A DNA stretch of 64,000 bases, from positions 9,176,001 through 9,240,000 of the forward strand of contig NZ_CP092497.1 of assembly GCF_022479115.1 (NCBI RefSeq), given 5' to 3'. Positions 58,242 to 64,000 of the stretch are shown here, in pieces. The DNA is from Amycolatopsis sp. EV170708-02-1. Its GTDB lineage: Bacteria; Actinomycetota; Actinomycetes; Mycobacteriales; Pseudonocardiaceae. Under the pieces are notes generated by a model. That model saw only the letters and a program-made list of their open reading frames with translations. It searched no databases and had not been told where the DNA came from. The position numbers were made by a program, and so were the translations under genes. Each line of letters begins with the position of its first letter. Within the stretch, counting starts at the first letter, position 1.

Positions 58242-58928
58242 ATGGCTGATCTCCCCCAGGCTCTCGTCACCGGCGCCACCCGCGGCATCGGTGCCGCGGT
58301 CGCCCGCGCGCTCGCTCCGACCCACCGGCTGCTGCTCGGCGGTCGCGACGCCGACGCGCTCGGCGAACTGGCGGGCACGCTGCCCGACGCGCGGCCGTGG
58401 CCGATCGACCTGACCGACGACGAGGCACTGGAAACGGCGACGGCCGAATTCGGCGAACTGGACGTGCTGGTGCACTCGGCGGGCGTGGCGCGGCTCGGCA
58501 CGGTCGAGACCGCGACCGACGCCGACTGGCGGGCAAACTTCGAGGTCAACGTGCTCGCGGTCGTCACGCTGACCCGGCGGCTCCTGCCCGCGCTGCGTGT
58601 TTCGAAGGGGCACGTCGTCGTGATCAACTCGGGTGCCGGGCAGAACGCCCGCCCGGGCTGGGGCCCGTACGCCGCGAGCAAATTCGCCGTCCGCGCCTTC
58701 GCCGACTCCCTGCGGGAGGAGGAGTCCGCGCTTCGGGTGACGTCGATCTACCCCGGCCGCACGGACACCGAAATGCAGCAGGCGATCGTCGCCGACGAGG
58801 GCCGCGCGTACGAGCCGGAACGCTTCCTGCGCCCCGAATCCGTCGCGGCCGCCGTCCTCTCCGCAGTTTCGGCGACCGGTGACGCGCACCCGACCGAGGT
58901 GATCCTGAGGCCGCGAGGGCTGGTCTGA
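58242..58928 (+). CDS. Short-chain dehydrogenase/reductase
   Basis: 228 residues. Cofactor motif TGATRGIGAAVARAL near 11, NAG-like VLVHSAGVARLG near 77, catalytic serine in VVINSGAGQ near 128 and YAASK near 145. The short C-terminus is classical SDR. NADPH preference is likely because of the Arg after the Gly motif and later basic residue, substrate unknown. TAGCGT (58229-58234) seven bases before the ATG indicates leaderless initiation. Confidence 0.9.
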   Translation: MADLPQALVTGATRGIGAAVARALAPTHRLLLGGRDADALGELAGTLPDARPWPIDLTDDEALETATAEFGELDVLVHSAGVARLGTVETATDADWRANFEVNVLAVVTLTRRLLPALRVSKGHVVVINSGAGQNARPGWGPYAASKFAVRAFADSLREEESALRVTSIYPGRTDTEMQQAIVADEGRAYEPERFLRPESVAAAVLSAVSATGDAHPTEVILRPRGLV

Positions 58929-58953
58929 CGCGTTTCGCGCCAGGGCAGGCGAG

Positions 58954-60261
58954 TCAAGCGCGAAGGCGTGCCGAGGTGTCGGCGACTTCGGCCTGCACCT
59001 GGGCGCGGTCCACCCGCAGGGATTCGCCGTCGCCGACGACCTGCTCGCCCGCCACCCACACGTCGCGTACGCGGCGTGAGCCCGCGGCCCACACCAGGTT
59101 CGAGAGCAGCTGCACGTCCGGCACGTCGAGGCCGGCCGCGAAGGCCGGGTCGTCGAGGTCGACGTGCACCATGTCCGCCCACCGGCCGGTTTCCAGCGCG
59201 CCGATGTCGGTCCGGCCCAGCGCGTCCGCGCCGCCGCGGGTGCCGAGCAGGAACGCGTCGGCCGCGGTCAGCACGGTCGAGTCGCCGGTCGCGAGCCGCG
59301 CGAACATCGCCGAGAGCTGCAGTTCCTCCCACAGGTCGATGTCGTCGTTCGACGCCGGACCGTCCGTGCCGAGCCCGATGGCGACGCCCGCCTTGCGAAG
59401 TTCCGTCACGCGCGCGATGCCCGAAGCGAGCTTCGCGTTCGAGCCCGGGCAGTGCGCCATCCCGACCCCGCGCGCGGCGAACAGCGCGATGTCCTCGTCG
59501 GACAGGTGGATGGCGTGCGCGGCCAGCGTCCGGCCCCGCAGCATCCCGACCTTCTCCAGCAGCGTGGGCACCGAGCCGTGCGCTTCACGCTGCTTGACGT
59601 CTTCGAGCGCCGCCTCGGCCACGTGGATCTGCACCAGCGCGCCCCGCTCGGCCGCGGATTCCGCGGTCGCCCGCAGCGCCTCCTCGTTCAGCATGTACGC
59701 CGAGTGCGGCCCGTAGCCGACCTCGATCCGCTCGCCCGGCCCGAACCGGAGGCCGTCCGTGTCGATCCAGCGTTCGATGCTCTTCAGCATCGCGCGCCAA
59801 TCCATCCCGGGCAGTTCCATGATCGGCGGGCCCAGCACCACGCGGCCACCGGTGGTGAGCACCGCGTCTGCGAGCTGCTCGCCTTCGAAGTACATCTCCG
59901 CGCTGGTCGTGACACCGTGCCGCAGCATCTCGACCGAGCCCAGCAGCATGCCGGTGCGGATGTCGGCGGGCTTCAGCTTCGCTTCGGTGGGCCAGATGAT
60001 CTCGGTCAGCCACGGCAGCAGCGGCAGGTCGCCGCCCATCCCGCGCAGCAGCGTCATCGGGCTGTGCGCGTGCGCGTTGACCAGACCGGGCAGGAGGATG
60101 CCGCTCAACCGGGTGACGGGAGCGGACGTTTCGGGTGCCTCGGACGCAGGACCGACATGGGTGATCCGCCCCGCCTCGTCCACGTCGACCACGGCGTCAC
60201 GCAGCAACGAGCAGGCGGGGTCGGCGGGGAGAACGACGGGAGCGTGGAAACGGCGTTGCAT
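58954..60261 (-). CDS. Amidohydrolase, SAH/MTA deaminase-type (ATZ/TRZ family)
   Basis: 435 residues. Metal ligands of the subtype III barrel: HAHSPM near 64-69, QIHVAEA near 215, AAHAIHL near 245 and GTDGPASND near 300. The order and the segments LPWLTEIIWPTEAKL and YGPHSAYM resemble S-adenosylhomocysteine/methylthioadenosine deaminases. It would deaminate an adenosine-type or related amine substrate in the cytoplasm. No SAM-cycle gene is adjacent, so the real substrate is open. Tail-to-tail with the SDR gene, 25 bases apart. Confidence 0.87.
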   Translation of the reverse strand: MQRRFHAPVVLPADPACSLLRDAVVDVDEAGRITHVGPASEAPETSAPVTRLSGILLPGLVNAHAHSPMTLLRGMGGDLPLLPWLTEIIWPTEAKLKPADIRTGMLLGSVEMLRHGVTTSAEMYFEGEQLADAVLTTGGRVVLGPPIMELPGMDWRAMLKSIERWIDTDGLRFGPGERIEVGYGPHSAYMLNEEALRATAESAAERGALVQIHVAEAALEDVKQREAHGSVPTLLEKVGMLRGRTLAAHAIHLSDEDIALFAARGVGMAHCPGSNAKLASGIARVTELRKAGVAIGLGTDGPASNDDIDLWEELQLSAMFARLATGDSTVLTAADAFLLGTRGGADALGRTDIGALETGRWADMVHVDLDDPAFAAGLDVPDVQLLSNLVWAAGSRRVRDVWVAGEQVVGDGESLRVDRAQVQAEVADTSARLRA

Positions 60262-60276
60262 GAACCGAGCTTACGG

Positions 60277-60927
60277 TTAGTCCACCACTCCGCTCCGCCA
60301 CGCCCACGCCGCGATCTCCACCCGGTTCCGCGCGCCGACCTTTCCCTGCACCGACGCCAGATGCGTCTTCACCGTCGACAGCGACAGGAACAGCTCGGCC
60401 CCGATCTCCGTGTTCGTCAGCCCCTTCGCGGCCGCCTTCACGACGTCCAGCTCCCGCGCGGTCAACGGCTCCGAAGGCGGGCTGACGTCGCGTTTCACCG
60501 CGCCGCCGTCGAAATGCTTCAGCAGCCGGACGGTGATCTGCGGCGAGACCAGCGCGTCCCCGCGCGCGGCCGCGCGTACGGCTTCGATCAGCAGCGCGGG
60601 CCCGGCGTCCTTCAGCAGGAACCCGCTCGCGCCGTTCCGCAGCGCGGTGTGCACGTACTCGTCGAGGTCGAACGTCGTGACCACCACCACCTTCAGCGGA
60701 TCGGTGACGTCCGGGCCCGCCAGCTGCTTGGTGACTTCGAGCCCGTCGATCCCGGGCATGCGGATGTCCAGCAGGCAGACGTCCGGCCGCAGTTCGCGCG
60801 CCTTCGCGACCGCCGAGACCCCGTCCGCCACGTCGGCGACCACCTCGATGTCGTCCTGCGCGTCCAGGATCATCCGGAAGCCGATCCGCACCATGTCCTG
60901 GTCGTCGGCGATCAATACCCGGATCAC
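60277..60927 (-). CDS. LuxR/NarL-family response regulator beside an ABC transporter
   Basis: 216 residues. Receiver with IADDQDMVRIGF at the start, Asp in VCLLDIRMPGIDG near 54, switch Thr-Thr in VVVTTFDLDEYV near 84 and Lys in FLLKDAG near 106. LuxR HTH LTARELDVVKAAAKGLTNTE near 153-205. Its ATG overlaps the kinase stop by four bases. The divergent ABC transporter is the likely target, as in other actinobacterial LuxR-kinase-ABC units. Confidence 0.94.
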   Translation of the reverse strand: MIRVLIADDQDMVRIGFRMILDAQDDIEVVADVADGVSAVAKARELRPDVCLLDIRMPGIDGLEVTKQLAGPDVTDPLKVVVVTTFDLDEYVHTALRNGASGFLLKDAGPALLIEAVRAAARGDALVSPQITVRLLKHFDGGAVKRDVSPPSEPLTARELDVVKAAAKGLTNTEIGAELFLSLSTVKTHLASVQGKVGARNRVEIAAWAWRSGVVD

Positions 60928-62708
60928 TCTTCTCCTTCAAGTGGTAGCCACGCTTCGACGCGCCATCCGCCGCCCGGCGCCCGCCCGGCGGAAAGCCGGC
61001 CGTGCAGCAGGGCGACCCGTTCGCGCATGCCGATCAGACCGTAGCCGCCCGACCCACCGGCCGGACGCCGCTGGGGCTCGCGTCCGTCATCGGTCACCTG
61101 GAGGTGCAGTTCGTTCCCGGTCACCTCGGCGATGACCAGCGCCTCCTTCGCGCCCGACGCGTGCTTGCCGACGTTCGTCAACGACTCCTGCACCAGCCGC
61201 AACGCCGACCGCCCGACCTCGTGCGGCACGTTCGACGGCAGTTCGAGCTTCATCGACGTCTTCACGCCGTGGTTCGACCGTTCGATCAGCGTGCGCAGGT
61301 CGGCGGCGAGATCGGTGGTGGCCTGTTCGCTGAACTCGCTGCTCCCGGCCGGTGCGTCGCCGCGCATGCTCCGCACGAGCCGCCGCATCGCCGCCAGCGC
61401 CTCCACCCCGGCGTCCTCGATCCGGCCCATCGCCTCGACCGCGACCTGCGGGTTCTTCTCGCCCATCATCTTCGCCGCCTGCGCCTGCACGACGATCCCG
61501 GTGACGTGGTGGGCGACGACGTCGTGCAGCTCCCGCGCCAGCGCCATCCGCTCCGACGTCTGGGCGTCACTGATCGCCGACTGGATGACCTGCGTGCGTT
61601 CCGAATCCCGCGAACGCAACGCCAGGCCGACCGCCACCGAGATGCCGAGCAGCAGCACCGCGGCCACGGCGAGGCCCGCGATGTCGTCCGGGTCGGTCAT
61701 CAGCGTGGGTGTCGGCCGTTTGGTGTTGAGGACGCAGGCCACGGCGACCACCGTGGACAGCCCGGCGATCCGGGGCAGGGCCTTGCTCAGCCCGACCGCC
61801 CGGACCAGGGTGACGACCAGCCCCATCCCCGCGACGATCTGCGTCCCCGGCACCCCGCCGGGCGTCGGGTAGTCGTAGCGAAGCCGGAGGAACGGCGTCA
61901 CCAGCGCTGAAAGCAGCATGACCGCGGTGAGCGCGACCATCGCGTCGGCAGGCCGTCGCGGCGCGGCGACCGCGATGATCGCCGCGACGATCGAGCAGAC
62001 CAGGATCGGGAAGCCGTGTGCCCCGCTGGAGTAGGTGAAACCGAATTCCAGGATCAGCGCGATGCCCAGCATGCCGATGAGCGGCCATTGGCCCATCACC
62101 AGCTTGTTGAGCTTCTGCAGCTGCTGAAGCTTCTTGTCGCGTTTCGGATCCGGCGTGCGGTCGCGCCCGGGGATCGCGAAGACCAGCGTGCCGCCCAGCA
62201 GGATGCCGCCGAACAGCATCGCCTGCGCCATGGTGCCGTTCGACTCGCTGCCGGAGTAGTACCGGCCGGACACCGCGGTCAAGGTGGCCAGCACCAGACC
62301 GGAGATCACGGCGAAGGCGACCCCCGGCCGCGCCCGGCGCGCGGCGTAGAACAGGACCTCGACCCCCGCCACCACCTCGGTGATGGACAGATGCGCGAGC
62401 ACGCTCGAGTAGGTCGGGATGTCGAAGTACCGGACGACCAGCGTGTACGCCACCAGCACGACCGAGGCCGCGACGGCGGCGACGGCGGCCCGCTTCCGCG
62501 CCCAGAGCGCGCAGAACACCATCGCGAAGATGCCGGGGAACAGCAGGAGATCGATGCCGCGCGGGCCCGTGTCGTCGAAAGCCGCGTCGGTCACGAAGAC
62601 CAGGTCGAACGCGAGCGCGGCCAGCAGGACGACGGCGGGCATGCCGATACGTCGCGCGAGCGCACTCACCCGCGCGGTGAACTTGTTCTGGGCCGGACCT
62701 GCTGTCAC
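60924..62708 (-). CDS. Sensor histidine kinase (HisKA_3), long membrane domain
   Basis: 594 residues. Two blocks of membrane helices (about 20-175 and 215-360, around ten in all), with a basic cytoplasmic loop (DRTPDPKRDKKLQQLQKLNK) between them. The kinase part has the phospho-acceptor motif ALARELHDVVAHHVTGIVVQ near 400, N-box LVQESLTNVGKHA near 510 and GGYGLIGMRERVALL as the G2 box. The usual G1 motif is reduced to VTDDGREPQRRPAGG. The many helices suggest sensing of a membrane-active compound or of transporter state. GTG start; coupled to the regulator. Confidence 0.92.
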   Translation of the reverse strand: MTAGPAQNKFTARVSALARRIGMPAVVLLAALAFDLVFVTDAAFDDTGPRGIDLLLFPGIFAMVFCALWARKRAAVAAVAASVVLVAYTLVVRYFDIPTYSSVLAHLSITEVVAGVEVLFYAARRARPGVAFAVISGLVLATLTAVSGRYYSGSESNGTMAQAMLFGGILLGGTLVFAIPGRDRTPDPKRDKKLQQLQKLNKLVMGQWPLIGMLGIALILEFGFTYSSGAHGFPILVCSIVAAIIAVAAPRRPADAMVALTAVMLLSALVTPFLRLRYDYPTPGGVPGTQIVAGMGLVVTLVRAVGLSKALPRIAGLSTVVAVACVLNTKRPTPTLMTDPDDIAGLAVAAVLLLGISVAVGLALRSRDSERTQVIQSAISDAQTSERMALARELHDVVAHHVTGIVVQAQAAKMMGEKNPQVAVEAMGRIEDAGVEALAAMRRLVRSMRGDAPAGSSEFSEQATTDLAADLRTLIERSNHGVKTSMKLELPSNVPHEVGRSALRLVQESLTNVGKHASGAKEALVIAEVTGNELHLQVTDDGREPQRRPAGGSGGYGLIGMRERVALLHGRLSAGRAPGGGWRVEAWLPLEGEE

Positions 62709-62745
62709 ACCGTGACGGTAGAGGATCGGCCGCCGTCCGCACCTT

Positions 62746-62782
62746 GGCCGACCGGCCCGAGCCGGGTCGGCCGATCGGCCGA
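62746..62782. promoter_or_regulatory. Palindromes between kinase and ABC genes
   Basis: TCGGCCGATCGGCCGA (62767-62782) is a perfect 16-base palindrome. Just upstream, GGCCGACCGGC and GCCGGGTCGGCC pair with one extra base. They lie in the 180-base divergent region, where the response regulator is expected to bind. Confidence 0.5.
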
Positions 62783-62888
62783 TGCGCGGGTGATCAGCAC
62801 TGGCCGTCTGCCCGAAGTGGACACAGGTGGTTCACCGCGAAGCTCTTCCCCGAAGCGGAACACAAGTGACTGACTAGGGAGAATCACG

Positions 62889-63584
62889 GTGGTAGATCCA
62901 CAGTGGACAGGGCAGCCGGTGCTTTCGGGCCGCGGGCTGGTGAAGCGGTACGGCACACAGCACGCGCTGGCCGGGATCGACATCGACATCCAGGCGGGTG
63001 ACGCGGTCGCCATCGTCGGGCCCTCCGGCTCGGGCAAGACCTCCCTGCTGCACGTGCTCGCCGGGATCCTCCGCGCCGACTCCGGGCAGATCTTCCTGGC
63101 GGGCCAGCGCGTCGACCAGCTCAACGAGCGCAAGCGCAGCGAACTGCGGCGCACCGAGTTCGGTTTCGTGTTCCAGTCCGGGATGCTCGTCGCCGAACTG
63201 AGCGCCGAGGAGAACGTCGCGCTGCCGTCGCTGCTGGGTGGCAAGGGCCGCAAGGAATCCATCGAAGCCGGCCGCGAATGGCTGGCGAAGCTCGGCCTCG
63301 CGGGCAAGGAGAAGCGCCGCCCCGGCGAGCTGTCCGGCGGTGAGGCGCAACGCGTCGCGATCGCCCGCGCGCTGACGCACCGGCCGAAGGTGATCTTCGC
63401 CGACGAGCCGACCGGCGCGCTCGACACCCGCACCGGCCGCGCCACCATGGACGCGCTGCTCGCCGCGGCCGCCGACAGCGGTGCCGCGGTGATCGTGGTG
63501 ACCCACGACCGCGAGCTCGCCGAAGCCATGCCGCGCACCGTCTCCATCCGGGACGGCCTGATCGCGACGAGGCTGGCCGCCTGA
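62889..63584 (+). CDS. ABC transporter ATP-binding protein (MacB/LolD-type)
   Basis: 231 residues. Walker A GPSGSGKTSLLHVLAGIL near 44, Q-loop FGFVFQSGML near 95, signature LSGGEAQRVAIARAL near 147, Walker B VIFADEPTGALDTRTG near 170 and H-loop VVTHDREL near 200. It powers the FtsX-like permease encoded next, whose ATG overlaps this stop (TGATG). This type moves peptides, lipids or antibiotics outwards, or transmits a mechanical signal. GTG 62889 has AGGGA ahead. Confidence 0.94.
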   Translation: MVDPQWTGQPVLSGRGLVKRYGTQHALAGIDIDIQAGDAVAIVGPSGSGKTSLLHVLAGILRADSGQIFLAGQRVDQLNERKRSELRRTEFGFVFQSGMLVAELSAEENVALPSLLGGKGRKESIEAGREWLAKLGLAGKEKRRPGELSGGEAQRVAIARALTHRPKVIFADEPTGALDTRTGRATMDALLAAAADSGAAVIVVTHDRELAEAMPRTVSIRDGLIATRLAA

Positions 63585-64000
63585 TGAACAGCTTCCAGCT
63601 GGCCATGCGGGTGCTCCGGGTCGACCGCCGGACCCGCACTTCGGCCATCCTCACCGCGGTCGGGGTCGCCGTCGCGACCAGTCTGGTGCTCCTGCTCGCC
63701 TCACTTCCCGGTGCCACGCAGGCCCGTTCGCAACGGGCGATCTGGCAGGACATCGGCAGCTACTACTCCCAATCCGGGGAGAGCCAGCGTCCGGCGCCGC
63801 TGCTGATGGCGGCGAACAAGGACTTCTCGGGCGACCGCGAGATCATCCGCGTCGACATCGCCCTGACCGGCACCTCACCGATGCTCAGCCTTCCGCCCGG
63901 CATCCCGAGGTTGCCCGGCCCGGGCGAGTCGATCGTCTCCCCCGAACTCGGGAAACTGATCCAGTCCGCGCCGCAGGCACAGCTCGGTGACCGGTTCGGC
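63584..64000 (+). CDS. FtsX-like ABC permease, 3'-truncated by window edge
   Basis: The first 139 residues are present. A first helix SAILTAVGVAVATSLVLLLA at about 20-40 is followed by the start of a large extracellular domain (WQDIGSYYSQSGESQRPAPL and beyond). Start overlaps the ATPase stop by one base. The remaining helices lie outside the window. Partner of the ATPase; control by the divergent two-component system is likely. Confidence 0.85.
   Translation, partial: MNSFQLAMRVLRVDRRTRTSAILTAVGVAVATSLVLLLASLPGATQARSQRAIWQDIGSYYSQSGESQRPAPLLMAANKDFSGDREIIRVDIALTGTSPMLSLPPGIPRLPGPGESIVSPELGKLIQSAPQAQLGDRFG

Noticed and set aside
56481..58928. Fusion of a long N-terminal region to the SDR
   Set aside because: The upstream part is the shadow of the AftB-like gene and crosses the 21-bp array; SDR starts at 58242 with its own -10 box.
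59164..61044. 626-codon plus-strand frame opposite the amidohydrolase and response regulator
   Set aside because: His/Arg/Asp-rich antisense shadow; minus-strand genes have full catalytic and receiver motifs.
1..64000. tRNA, rRNA and riboswitch genes
   Set aside because: No stretch showed cloverleaf, rRNA or known aptamer motifs on reading; weak hairpins were explained as terminators or operators.

Overview
The window is a strongly GC-rich actinobacterial chromosome segment, most likely from Amycolatopsis or a close relative in the Pseudonocardiaceae. Three things point there: the gene order ino1 - padR - DUF5318 - class A PBP - GT87 - rpsF - ssb - rpsR - rplI - dnaB, which matches the mycobacterial Rv0046c-Rv0058 block and lies near oriC in those genomes; EspG/PPE-type type VII secretion genes; and many GTG starts with leaderless-looking promoters. 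I see no rRNA, tRNA, CRISPR array, prophage or insertion sequence.

Layout. 1-7.6 kb: end of ptsI, an MFS exporter, a DUF1707 protein, a lipoprotein, a two-component system and an AI-2E type permease. 7.8-12.4 kb: two secreted proteins, the second a 1080-residue protein built from about 13 repeats of roughly 51 residues that resemble chaplin domains. 12.5-22.5 kb: small regulator/effector pairs (ROK + MFS, MarR-like + DODA-type dioxygenase, MarR, VOC + WYL, TetR + FAD monooxygenase, TetR + hydrolase), most with a clear dyad operator, plus a secreted serine hydrolase. 22.5-29.5 kb: dnaB with a LexA box on its promoter, an espG/PPE/lipoprotein/PE-like cluster, then rplI-rpsR-ssb-rpsF. 29.7-32.5 kb: three related secreted, C-terminally anchored proteins. 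32.6-38.7 kb: endonuclease IV, two small genes with MerR-type dyads, a GT87 membrane enzyme, a small lipoprotein between 30-bp direct repeats, a ROK regulator and a Gfo/Idh oxidoreductase. 38.8-46.7 kb: two tandem class A PBPs, DUF5318, PadR, ino1. 47-58.9 kb: a HAD phosphatase, MarR + MFS, two PhoX-family proteins in tandem, a secreted SdrD_B-domain protein, a methyltransferase, an AftB-like membrane glycosyltransferase and an SDR. 59-64 kb: an amidohydrolase, a second two-component system, and a divergent ABC transporter whose permease runs off the window.

Surface and envelope functions dominate: peptidoglycan synthesis, arabinan-type glycosyl transfer, type VII substrates, secreted repeat proteins, Tat-exported PhoX proteins and inositol synthesis. 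Two families of intergenic repeats recur through the window. One is a long palindrome built on CCTTCACCGC/GCGGTGAAGG, which often supplies the stop codon or terminator of the adjacent gene. The other is a 21-bp tandem unit with a TCACGCG(T/A)GT core. About ten genes have a TAnnnT box 6-8 nt before the start codon, suggesting leaderless mRNAs.
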